A stretch of 64,000 nucleotides of DNA from assembly GCA_027924585.1 (NCBI GenBank), contig BSBM01000186.1:3782001-3846000 (forward strand), given 5' to 3'. Origin of the DNA: Larix kaempferi (lineage: Eukaryota > Streptophyta > Pinopsida > Pinales > Pinaceae). The translations under genes were made by a program, and so were the position numbers. The notes under the pieces were generated by a model. It searched no databases. It was not told the origin of the DNA and was given only the letters and a program-made list of their open reading frames with translations. Each line of letters opens with the position of its first letter. The stretch's first letter is position 1. This document shows, piece by piece, positions 12,959 to 23,170 of the stretch.

Positions 12959-13009
12959 CATATATTATAACCTCCTATATATATATTTTACAAACATATA
13001 TATATTCCT

Positions 13010-13092
13010 TTACAAACTATATACAAATATAGCATAGATTTACAAACTATATACAAATAGAACGTAGATTTACAAACCATATACAAATAGAA
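13010..13092. repeat. 30-bp tandem repeat, nearly three copies
   Basis: Units beginning TTACAAACTATATACAAATA start at about 13010, 13040 and 13070 with small changes between copies. They are adjacent to the 48-bp repeats and have no coding content. Confidence 0.85.
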
Positions 13093-14060
13093 CCCCTTTA
13101 ATGCTTCAGTTTAACCCTAGCCCTACACCTTCCTATGTCTGAAGGCTTGAACGCCATGCGGCCTCTCACTGCCATGCAAAGAGGGCAGCCTCTCCACTTA
13201 GATTACTACCGTTCAAAGAGCGAGTAAGCATGGAGGGCACGTGGTCTCTCCAAGCAACCCACCACCCTGGGAAAGTGGGGGAAACCCTAAATAGGGTCAA
13301 TCCCCAAGATGCGGCCATTTCTTCCCTTCTTTTTCCAGAGTTGTTCCGCTCTGCAACTCTTGCCGAACTCGGCTGCTAGGTGTGGTGGAGCTATGGGTTC
13401 CTTAAGAACGTTTGTAGATAACAAGGTATAAGGTCAGGGGTGTGGCTCCCTTTTATGCTGATATTGCATTCATAGTTGCTAACAATCTTTATTTTTAACA
13501 ACAATGTTTCTTCCCTGAAAATCAGTCCTGTACAGTATATCTATTTATCATTTAGTTCAGTACCAAAAGACGGTCGAGCATTGATAATCGAATGCACCCA
13601 TGAATGGTCTGGTTTTGCATATGCATTGGTATTCACATTCTCATTCATTCAAGTGGGCGTTTGATTTTTTTTTGGTTCACCTTTATTCCTATTTGAATTC
13701 TGATTCTGATTTTCCTGCGTTTGATCAACATGAGGAGGTTCAGGTTCGTAAGTGAGAAAAAGAAGGTATGCTCTTGGGAAAACTAGGCGCTTGGCTGTAT
13801 TGGTGGTTCGTGCGGGCTCTCTTTGACTTGGCTGGCTGCTGGTAACGCTGCTGGTAATGCTCTGGTAACAAATGAGAAAAGCTTTGGCCTTGGGCACTTG
13901 GATGATGTGTGTTTCCCTTCGGGCTTGGCCGATGGTTGCTTTGAAGGCTGTCGTTGCTGAGCATCTGGGCTAGGCCCGATATATCTTTTCTGAAGCTGTG
14001 CTAGGGTTTCACCTTTTTCTATTTTTATCAAAAATAATCACACTCTAAGGCGTTTTCACC

Positions 14061-14162
14061 GTCGTTCTGGCTTAGTGACTAAGGCGTGTGCCTGCTAAGT
14101 ATGTTGTTTTGACCGACTGGTTAATACGTGTGCCTGCTACTGTAGTTTTTAAATCTTGCTCC
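14061..14162 (+). repeat. tRNA-Ser(GCT)-derived sequence with duplicated 5' half (SINE-like)
   Basis: The segment 14061-14110 follows the 5' half of plant tRNA-Ser(GCT): acceptor start GTCG, an A-box-like TGGCTTAGTGACTAAGG, and the D/anticodon stretch GGCGTGTGCCTGCTAAGTA with GCT in the anticodon position. A second, more diverged 5' half follows at 14111-14143 (CTGGTTAATACGTGTGCCTG). A degenerate T-arm/B-box (TTTTTAAATCTTGCTCC) closes the unit. It lacks a clean second half and proper stems, so it is not a working tRNA gene. Most likely it is a tRNA-Ser-derived SINE head or a tRNA pseudogene dimer carried in the retrotransposon leader. Confidence 0.6.
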
Positions 14163-15791
14163 AATATCTAGTTTGGGCCTTTGCGCAGATGAAGAAGGGA
14201 GAGCGATTTTCCCTTTGTGGATTTGATCTTGCCCCGATGAGGAAGGGAGAGCGATCACTGTGGGTAAAGTATTATCCCTCACTCTTGCCTTCGTATTTTG
14301 AATTATTTTTAAGTCTACCTTTGCTGATCACATAAACAGAGATGCGATCCCTGTGTAGGTAAAGTTAAAAGTAGCCTCTGTGTGTCGTGCAGATGCATGA
14401 TCCTGCATATCTTTGGCATCTATATTTAGTCATAGTGTATCTATACTGCATTATGAAATTTTAATTCTCTTCTTGATGATGGATGAAAACGCAGTAGGCT
14501 AAATGGATTGTAGATAACAGCCCTGCATGTTGATTGATAGCGTAGATTTGTCCTTACTTCAGGACGTCTTTAAACTTTGGTTTATATGCTGAATCGAATT
14601 GGTTTGAAAACGTGAGAATTTCTTTGGGGTAGATCACTATCCGGGATCTCTGTGATTATTAGTTTTATGTGCTACCGATTGCATATAGGTTCCAGCTCCT
14701 CCAATCTGTGCATTATTGTATTGTTGTCGATTGCATATGGATTACGATGCCTTGTTGTGTATTATTTTAATTGGTGTCTATCAGGGTTTACACCTCTGCT
14801 AAAACCGTGTGTTGTCTACTGTTTTATGGATGCCAGCGCTAAACCAGTTCATCCTATCTTTCTATTTTTTTCTTAAGCCTCTGTGCCAACAGAGATCATG
14901 GGTTTCAGTTTTTATAACTTGGTTTTGACAAAACAGTTAGTTGTTCGGTGAAAGAAACGCATAATGCGCATAGGGTTAAACCCTGTAACTTCTTATTAAC
15001 AAAATAATAAGGATAATGCATAGAATAAAACTTTGTCGCTTTTGTAAGGTAAATCTTAGGAAGGATGAATAGCCTCTTATGAAATGATTTTGTTCGGTAT
15101 TGTTATAGTTCTGTAGATTTGTGTTTGAGTAGTGCTAAGAATCTAGCTTGAGGCTTTAGTGAAAACAGAGGAAACCCCCAAAAGTTTCAAATTCCACAAG
15201 TTTATATTATCGTAGTTATCCATTTGGTTTGGATTTAGCTTTGCATGAAGCTGAAAAGGATCCTGATGAGTGAGTTAAAAGGTGCAACAGAGATATAGAT
15301 TGTTGAGAAGAATAGATAACCCTTGGATTATTATGAGATGTCCATACGACTGTGGTTGACGGCTAGGGTATGTTTACAGATTGCTGATGGTTGAAAGTAC
15401 TCTCTGGAAGAGAGGTTGTAATCCTATGTTTTGAATACTAATATATAAAACCCTTTTGTGGAGTAGCCCAGGGAGTGGGTGGACCACCTTAAAAATGGTC
15501 TCTCCTGCGTCTCTTTGGTGTATTCTTCTGATATTGTGCTTTCAATATTTATTCATTAAGGTTTACTTAAATATTTTCAACTATGCATTCTTTAATTTTC
15601 AATGATAATCTTGTTATTGTTATTTGTATGCTATGTATGTTAATCTTGTTATCGTTATTTGTCCATAATGAAAATGTTAAAAAATTCCCAAATTTATTGT
15701 AGGGCTCCGTTTTCTCAACAGAGCCCTAAGTCATCTTCTATGTTACTTTTCTATATGGAAGAGGCCCGTAAGGTCTGAGTGTTCGAGCCGT

Positions 15792-15803
15792 GCTCTGATA
15801 CCA
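15792..15803 (-). promoter_or_regulatory. Primer binding site for tRNA-iMet
   Basis: On the coding strand TGGTATCAGAGC, the exact complement of the 3' end of plant initiator tRNA-Met, lies two bases from the end of the 5' LTR. It starts minus-strand DNA synthesis and is intact. Confidence 0.95.
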
Positions 15804-15805
15804 TC

Positions 15806-18596
15806 TGTAGTGTTCTGGCTTTTACAACAGAGCACTAAGTAAATTTCTAAGTTAATTTCCTATGTATTAACTTATTTAGGTATGTGTGAGTAAATTTCTA
15901 ATGAAAATTCTATGCTTTTAAATGATGTTTAGCATACTGTGTTGTCTCCACTAATCATACATTCGTATTTAAAAGAATAACTAACATATCAATATTTTCC
16001 TTCAACAATTTGTGGTTTTCGCATAAGAATATGTTTCACAGTAATAAATCAGTAAGAAGGTATATGCAGGTTTCAGAGTACGTTTCCACATAATAATTAA
16101 ATAAAATAAATAATCAAGGAAATTACCTGATGTTGATGCTAGTAGACCGTAGGTTGTAGCAGGTTGTATATCCTCTTAGTCAGCCAATATGAAGTGTCCA
16201 CCCTACCGACCAGCTATTATCTTGCTGGCCCTTGGAAATCAAAGAATTTCCAAGCCCCCGAGCTCACAAACTGATAATCCCGAGAGCAATCTTTACTTAG
16301 GTTCTCCCCAAACCTTTTTTTGTTCTCAAACCTTCTTTTTATTCCCAAACATTTCTGTTCTCCAACTTTTTATCCTCACTTCCAACTCCCTTACCGTCAA
16401 CTTTCTCCCCCTATATATCCACTTCCTTCCTCGAGAAGACCTTGGGCTTACTCCACCGCCCCAAACTCCCCCTCTCGAGCCCCTCAAACATTTACTCCTT
16501 TCCTTAGTTTGTTCATACACATTTCATTTTAAAAATGTATTTTTCACACTCAATGTAACGAATAATTATTTACACTCATGGTAAATTTATTTGACTTTGA
16601 TTGACGGTTGTAAGTATTTATTACGATGGGAATCATTACCCAAAGGTTATCCATCCGGGACAAGGTTTATTAATTACAAGTCTATTCACCAACTTTGTAT
16701 TTAATGTCATTAATGTAATTAATAAAATACTATATAATTAGTTGCCCCTTTTCAACTTGGACATGATGTGTCTTAATGGTCTACCTCATCCGTCGAGATT
16801 ACTTATCTTGAGATTTAAATTCCAAGATTCGTATTGAATAATTAAATAAACCATTTTCCATCACATCACATTCATTCCAAAATTGTTATCCTATTATGTC
16901 TAACTTAGAAATGTAAAATAATCACACTCTAATCATTCATTAGTCAATATTTAAATTTTACCTATTTTGCAATTGTTATGACATGGGTGGTAATATTATT
17001 AAAATAAATTTTAAGTAATAGTATTAATTAAATCACCATAAGGTAATAATAATGGTGAATTTAATAAAGATGGTTTTTACATCATTTGTTTATCACATGA
17101 GTACCCTAACATATACATAGTATCATCATTCTTCTAAACAAAGCACCCTTAAGTGCTTAAACAATCTTACTAATTAATTAGACAGTACCATTACCTTATT
17201 TACAACAATTCTCAGATGACAATGTTAACTGATGACACTTGTCTCCATTGTATATCACGATGTTTACCAATGAGTAATACATAGCTTAATTGAATTGTTT
17301 TACACATCTTAAATAACTTTATATTCATTATCTGAATTCAGTCAATGCATGATTAACCTAATTACTTATGACAACTTATACATTTATTCAATATGTTAAG
17401 TGTTTGTATATCAATACTAGTGTACATGTGCAAGGTGTGCATGCATGGCCAACGTATGCATAGATCATAATTGTACTATAGACAAACCCCATCCCGCCTA
17501 TGCATACCTGCTAAATAATAGTAGTATTTACCCCCATGTAGAAGAACAAACATAATATATATAGTGCAATTACTTCAACATTCTCAGTTATTTAACAATT
17601 AATTCTTTACTATTTCACATCATTATCTTTATCTTTACATTAGTTTAATCAATCATGTACAAGGAAGGGTACCTACTACCACTAACTCGGAATCAAGGAA
17701 TACTAAACCGTCAACAGTACTAACTAACACATCCTCCCATCATAACCTACGTCCAACATCCTCCCTATCCTTCCTCTGCTAGTACAAAAGTGGATGTCGG
17801 ACTCACCGATCTGACCACATAGAACTTGAGAGTGATAGCGTCGACTGAACAACGGACCTATCCTCCCCTAGCAGGCATCTGACCATCGTCATCACAACAA
17901 CATGGGGAGCGTGTCTCAGCACGGCCCTCCCACGACCTTGGGTCTCATGGAAACATAGGGTGGGAAACACATCCATCCCTCTCAACATATTGGGCCTACG
18001 CCCTTATCAACTCATACTTTGCTGCTATCGGGATTATTAGTTTGTGTTATCGTAACATCATTTTTGGCTACTAAGGTTTACTGTACGAACATGTTTTTTT
18101 TCCAATATATATCAGATCAAGTAACTGGCTATCCCATAGCCCTTATGTCCTATAGGTTAGTATTTTGCAAAATACAAATTTATAGAGAGCATTTCCCATT
18201 GATCACCCATTGATCCATGTTATCAAAAATCATTTTATTTCATGTAACCTTTTAGTTTATCATAGATGCGTATGACATATAACACTTCAATAATTTATAT
18301 AAGAAGATGGTATCCACGTACCGAATCATATATTTCACATCTTATTAATGAAAACATATAAACACATACTGTAATCGTAAAATAAAGAATCATATGATAA
18401 TCATGACATCGTAACCGCATAACATAGTAACATCATAATCATAGTGAAATCATAAAACAAAGTAACATCATATAATGAGGTTCATCATATCGTAATATAG
18501 TTTACTTAGTCAAGCTGAGTTCAACAGAATATATAAGAAAATAAAGTATGGTGTGTCTAACTGATAAATATGCCTAATCAAAATATGGGCATTACA
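15806..18596 (-). repeat. 5' LTR of the Tekay-type element
   Basis: 2791 bp, the partner of 4060-6851. On the coding strand the LTR runs from 18596 down to 15806, so the promoter and transcript start lie in its left part. The close match with the other LTR is the best age indicator in the window. Confidence 0.95.
16411..16420 (-). promoter_or_regulatory. Likely TATA box of the Tekay-type LTR
   Basis: GGATATATAG on the coding strand, about 2.18 kb into the 5' LTR and about 600 bp before its end, in a local GC-richer setting. Both LTRs keep it. This position would give a long U3 and a short R-U5. It is inferred from sequence only. Confidence 0.5.
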
Positions 18597-18601
18597 ATTA
18601 A
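18597..18601. repeat. Right target-site duplication ATTAA
   Basis: Exact copy of 4055-4059, directly after the right LTR end CATTACA. Confidence 0.9.
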
Positions 18602-18898
18602 CATTTGAACAATTGAGCTTTTAAAACATACATTTAAAGCGCACAAGAAGCAAAAAGACTGCTAGTATTATCTCATGACTACACTTTGCAATCATACTCA
18701 ACATAATCACTTCCGCATCAACAAGCATGACCAATGAGAACTACCTTGTTAGAAATTCTCCCAAACACTTAGATACTAAATGCAATACCGATACCCTTTT
18801 TTTATAGCACTGGAGTTGTTTCATAAATTATAATTGGTGTTAGGAAGATTTGCAAGGTGAAGGAATTTTTTTTTTATTCTATTATATTTAGGGACATT
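18602..18898. other. Short unassigned flank between two retrotransposons
   Basis: 297 bp of AT-rich DNA between the Tekay insertion and the truncated Tat-type copy. It is the continuation of the sequence left of 4055. No gene or LTR end is seen. Confidence 0.5.
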
Positions 18899-19567
18899 AC
18901 AAGTTCTAATCAGAAGACAAAAGAGATAAGCTTAATTCAAAGTTCTTCAAGCGATGAAGAGGAGGAATATAAATCAAATTCTCAACAGAAGCAGATGAGC
19001 TTACAGCAAGATTGTATAAAGGTAGAAGAAGCATATGAAGAAGTTAACAAAGTTGAAGAAGAAGAAACTATTCTAAAGATGGAACAAGATGAATTTGAAA
19101 TTGCAGAAAGAATGGCAAAGGATAAAAATGAAGAAGATTTAATCTTCAAAAAACTTGATATTCCACCTTCCACATCTCAAGACCCTACTTTCCCAGGAGA
19201 GGTAAACATATGCTTAGAGGTTGAAAGTCTTAGAAAGGTTTAGGAACAACATCAAGCAGAAATATTCCTTAATGATTCAAATGACAGGCTTACAAAGACC
19301 AATAAGCGTCTAAGGGAGGACTTACAAGAAGTTAATGCTCGTTATTAGGAACTGATTGTTGTTGCCAAAAAAGCTCTGAAGAGGAAAAGGGAAGCAGAGG
19401 CTCAAGCTGATGACTTAACTAGGCAGGTGCAGAGTTTTAATGAGAAGAATAAGTTTATGTTAGACAAAATCAAAGATTTGGAAGCTGAGCAGCCTCAACA
19501 TAACAAAAGGACTCATGCGCTGGAAGGAATTGCTATGTTAGTAGAGGCTACCAGAAAGGCTACTTAG
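18899..19567 (+). pseudogene. C-terminal tail of a Tat-type 3' accessory ORF (upstream tandem copy)
   Basis: From CAAGTTCTAATC at 18899 to TAG at 19565-19567 this matches 28186-28856 closely, including the acidic run SSSDEEEE, a Glu/Lys-rich coiled-coil stretch (VEEEETILKMEQDEFEIAER) and the ending LVEATRKAT. In-frame stops occur near 19240, 19346 and elsewhere. Sequence left of 18899 does not match the other copy, so the earlier part of this ORF is missing. It is best read as the surviving end of a second, tandem element that shares the LTR at 19760-20239. Confidence 0.8.
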
Positions 19568-19733
19568 TGCCTAGTTTATTTAAATGCATTCTCATTTTGT
19601 ATCAAATATGTAATGGTTAATAGTTAAGTTTTTAGTTAAAGACTTACTTAAAGACTCGAAGTTATCCTAACTATTTTATGGAACTGCTTTTTGAGACTAA
19701 AACCTAAAAGTAGTTACAAACTACTCTTTTTGT

Positions 19734-19759
19734 AAAAGGATAAAAGAGGTAAAGGAGGA
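19734..19759 (+). promoter_or_regulatory. Polypurine tract of the upstream tandem copy
   Basis: Twenty-six bases, all A/G except two T, ending GGTAAAGGAGGA and directly followed by the LTR start TGTAGAAGG. The same tract occurs at 29023-29048. A polypurine tract on the outer side of a 5' LTR is not expected for a lone element, which supports the tandem reading. Confidence 0.8.
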
Positions 19760-20239
19760 TGTAGAAGGGTTCAATTTTTTGGTTTCAGGAAGCTATATAC
19801 AGTGATGATATTGAAGCTTTGCAAGACTCTTATGTAAGCCCTAGAGACTAACATTAATATATATGTGATATAAGCCATTTTATCCTGTTTGATTGAGTTT
19901 TTGTTTCTGATCAGTTTGATCATTCAACATATGAATTCATTTTCTGTTTTAATTTTTTAATCCAATGAATGCTTATGTGTTGTAGATAAAAACCTGTATG
20001 TGTGGTTATAAATGTGATGGTTGATATTTACATTGTTGAGCTTTATGATTTTAGTTCTTCAATGAACTACATGATTTAGTAAATTGTTTTAGTTTGATTT
20101 ACTTTTATTTTCTTGAAATTGAAACCTTCAAACCAACCAACCCTAAACCAAGAAAAACCTATTTCATTTTCATATTAAGATTATTGAGATTGTGCTAGCT
20201 TGCCCTTCTACAGTCTAGGGACAATTTCTGGCACTAACA
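19760..20239 (+). repeat. Left LTR of the Tat-type element
   Basis: 480 bp, TGTAGAAGGG to CACTAACA, matching 29049-29527. Its right end is fixed by the point where the two copies diverge and by the primer site six bases further on. An AT-rich TATATATGTGATATAA stretch near 19857-19875 is a possible promoter. The left end is inferred from the polypurine tract and TG, because homology between copies extends further left. Confidence 0.8.
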
Positions 20240-20244
20240 TCTTT

Positions 20245-20262
20245 TAGTGCCATTGCCGGGGA
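20245..20262 (+). promoter_or_regulatory. Degenerate primer binding site, tRNA-Asp type
   Basis: TAGTGCCATTGCCGGGGA matches the complement of the plant tRNA-Asp 3' end (TGGCGCCGTTGCCGGGGA) at 15 of 18 positions. All three differences are G-to-A or C-to-T transitions, as expected from cytosine deamination. tRNA-Asp priming is typical of Athila/Tat elements. Confidence 0.8.
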
Positions 20263-20374
20263 TGGAAGTGAAGTTTTATCTTCCCTCAGATATCTTTATT
20301 GTTCTTGTTTTGAGGTGAACAAGACCAAAAAGTTTTTATTTCAGACTACAATTTCACCAAGGTAGTATTTCACA

Positions 20375-22699
20375 GTGGCTTCCAAGAGGTCTAGGACTAG
20401 AGGGAATCCCACTTCACCTTTACACCCAAGGGTGTCAGATCCAGAATTTTTTTTGAAGAAAGATAAAAAAGATTTACATACTCCTTCTTTTGGAAGATCC
20501 CAATCTTCTCCATCTTTACCTTCTCTTGGTCAACCACAGTCTTTATCTTCATTTTTGTATTCTGAACCAAAATTATAGGAAGTAGAAATTCAGGTTTTTA
20601 CCAGTCCGTTGTTTGGTCAAAAGATCAAAACTGAGTTATTTCCCTTGTTTCAGTTTAAAGCTAATATTCCTACCATTCAACTCAGTTCAGTTAAAACCAA
20701 TAAATTTTTGTCCTTAGCTAGTCAGACTACTTAAAAAATGGCAGGTCAGCAATTGGATATGATGGATAGAATGATAGCTGCTAGGTATGCTCCTTTAGTG
20801 CTTCCATAGCCTTTAAATGCTCTTCCAGCAAGTGACAACCAAAACTATTTACCTAGGTTTAATGGGTTGGGAGAAACAACCACAGAGGAACACTGGAATG
20901 CATTCCTTAGTTATGTTGCTAACCAAAATATAGAAGCAAAGGATGTCTGGATGCAAATGTTTGTGCAGAGTTTGGATGGTGATGTTAGAAAATTGTTCAG
21001 GGAACTACCAAAAAACTCAATAACCCTTATTGAAGAAATACAGGATGTTTTTATGAGATAATAGGGAGATACAAAGGATCACACATATTATATTATTGAA
21101 TTTGGAGCCTTAAAGAAAAAAAATGATGAAACAATAGCTGACTTTTCAAAACGCTTTAACAAAATGTATGTCATAATTACAGTGGAAATTAAGCCTTGAG
21201 AAACCTTAGATAAACTGACATATGTAAATGCATTTGACCATGATTTTTCTTTGCACTTGAGAGAGAGGAGACCTATAACATTACTAAATATGCAAGAGGC
21301 TTCCCTAGAGGTTGAATCCAATATTTTGGCTTCTAATAGACTTAGGGATCAGTCAGACCATCAGGCTCATCAGAGAAAAGGTAAGAATGTAGTAATACTT
21401 GTAGCCTCCACATCAAAGAAGGAAGAAAGTCAAATAGATGAAATGAATAAGATAATTAAAACTTTGACTGCAAAGGTGAGTAGATTGGAGTTGGAGAAGA
21501 ACTCAAATAAACCTTTTCAAGATGGGGAAAGAAATCCCAATCAAAACCCTAATGAGTTTAGAAGACAATTTGTACCAAGATTCATTCCTCAGGAAATGAG
21601 AAACAATGATATTCAGAGGGAGAAAAGATAAAATGAAGACCAGAGAGTTCCTCCCTTTTTCCAAAATAATTTTGTAGAAGAAGTTGAGCATGTGGAAGTT
21701 GTGCAGTGTGAGGATGATTTTAATCAGAATTTAAACAATTTTGGGGAGTTATCATCTGAAGGTTTTACGATTGAATGCAGTTATTAGAATTCTGGGTATT
21801 ATGATTTATATGATTATCAGGAAGGAGATGATAATTATCCTTAGGTTTCAGCTAGTATATGTCAGACTGATCCTAAAAAGTCTTATAATTTGAGATCAGG
21901 CCCAAAACAAATTGTGCAAATTCCAAAGAAGAAAATAGTTCCACTGGCTAGGCAGCTGCCTAATCAAACACAGGGAAAGAAACAAGACCATAGTGATCAG
22001 ACCAAAGCAACAAAAATTGAAGAAACTAGTAAAAATACACATGCTTTTAACTTTGAGAATGAGTTGTGCAAAATCAAGGTTCCAGTGCCATTGAACGAGT
22101 TAATGAAAACTCCTTGTTTTAGATATTCTGCATGCAAGTTGTTGAATGTTCGAGTTAATTCTTCCCCTTCAGATACTGTTAATTTATAGGAAGAACATCC
22201 TACAATAATCCTTAGGTCTGCTTCATCTGAAAATCCTACAGAAGGTTCAAATTTTCCCCCACCCTTTTAAATCACTTTGACTGTCCATGACCAGATGATT
22301 CACAATTGCCGTCTAGATTCTAGAGCCTCGCATAATTTGATGCCTAAAGAAGTCAGGGAGGCCCTTGGTTTGAGTATTGCAAAACCATACCATGATTTAT
22401 TTGCATTTGATTCTAGAGCTATGAAATGTTTAGGATTGATTAAGGATCTTGTGGTTAACCTTTCTCAATTACCAATGAAGAGTGTTATAATGGATGTGGT
22501 ACTTGCTGATATATCTCCTAAGTTTGGAATGTTGCTCTCAAGGTCCTGGGAAAAGAAAGTTGGTAGTACATTACAGATGGACTTGGCATATGCAACCATT
22601 CCAATGTTTGGTGGAGAGAATAGAAGATTATATAGGAAATTACAGTATGCTTTCATAGTCACAGATGATAAGAATCCAACCAATCATCCCCTTTATTGA
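20375..22699 (+). pseudogene. Decayed Gag and protease of the Tat-type element
   Basis: A single reading frame can be followed from the ATG at 20375 through Gag to protease despite about ten in-frame stops. Gag features: a retrotransposon gag core around 20860-21200 (LPRFNGLGETTTEEHW, DVWMQMFVQSLDG), then an Asn/Gln-rich stretch. The protease follows near 22277-22699 with the active-site remnant LDSRASHNLMP; the catalytic Asp is present, but the usual Gly of DSGAS is Arg (GGA to AGA type change). The protease would have cut the polyprotein inside the particle. Most stops are TAG or TAA where CAG, CAA or TGG is expected. Confidence 0.85.
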
Positions 22700-22783
22700 G
22701 TAGATGAGGAATTGGGTTCCTGTATGCTTCATTTTAGTGATGACAGTACAGTCGAGGTATTGTAGGTATAAAAAGAAGGATCA

Positions 22784-23170
22784 GTGAAACCTACTATTGA
22801 ACAAAAAGATGAGTTATGGAAGATGTATTTTGATGGCTCTTCATGTAAAGAAGGAGCAGGAGCTAGCATTGTTTTGATTTATCCCGGTGGAGAGGTTATT
22901 AGTTCGATGTATAAATTGGAATTTGTCACTACCAACAACACAGTAGAATATGAGGCATTGATACTTGGTTTAAGGGTTGTGAAAGATTTTGGGAATTCAA
23001 CAACTTTCTGTTTATGGTGACTCCGAATTAGTTTTCCAACAGGTGAAGAGAAAATATCAGGTAAAGAAGGATTTGTTGAAGGTTTATAGAAATGAGGTTT
23101 GGGATATGACTGACAACTTTTTCATAGCGTTCAATATTTCTTTTATTCCCAGAGATCCAAAGCATACTCA
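22784..23170 (+). pseudogene. Archaeal-type (RVT_3-like) RNase H domain upstream of RT
   Basis: The order of motifs is that of the second, plant-type RNase H of Tat elements: MYFDGSSCKEGAGASIVL with the first Asp, TTNNTVEYEALILGL with the catalytic Glu, then LSVYGDSELVFQQV with the third Asp and a C-terminal IPRDPKHTQ block in which the last acidic residue is not clear. A frameshift between the second and third motifs (near 22990-23020) splits it. It lies between protease and RT, whereas the dual-RNase H elements I know best carry it between RNase H and integrase. It would degrade RNA in RNA-DNA hybrids. Confidence 0.82.

Larger units (their letters stand above)
12445..15791 (-). other. Long 5' leader of the Tekay-type element
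   Basis: The 3.35 kb between the primer site and the Gag ATG has no conserved polyprotein domain. It holds short tandem repeats (12863-13092), overlapping open stretches of 74-82 codons on the minus strand at 13649-14031 with no motif I recognise, a tRNA-Ser-like sequence on the plus strand (14061-14162) and a near-duplicated GGGAGAGCGAT motif around 14200-14250. Some of it is probably later insertion, since a functional leader of this length would be unusual. Confidence 0.6.
4060..18596 (-). mobile_element. Complete-length Ty3/gypsy chromovirus (Tekay/Del-like), coding-defective
   Basis: This 14.5-kb element is on the minus strand. It has two nearly identical 2.79-kb LTRs starting TGTAACGCCC on the coding strand, a tRNA-iMet primer site beside the 5' LTR (15792-15803), a GGGTGGG-type polypurine stretch beside the 3' LTR, and an ATTAA target duplication. 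Gag, protease, RT, RNase H, integrase and a C-terminal chromodomain follow in the usual order. The chromodomain, the GGGACGAAGTTTC sequence just before the 3' LTR and the LTR start are features of the Tekay/Del lineage. In-frame stops, frameshifts and an internal gag duplication make it unable to encode a complete polyprotein. The close LTR match implies a fairly recent insertion. Confidence 0.95.

Noticed and set aside
13649-14031. Overlapping 74-82-codon minus-strand ORFs in the Tekay leader
   Set aside because: Pro/Ser/Gln-rich in all three frames, which suggests composition rather than coding; no start context or homology.
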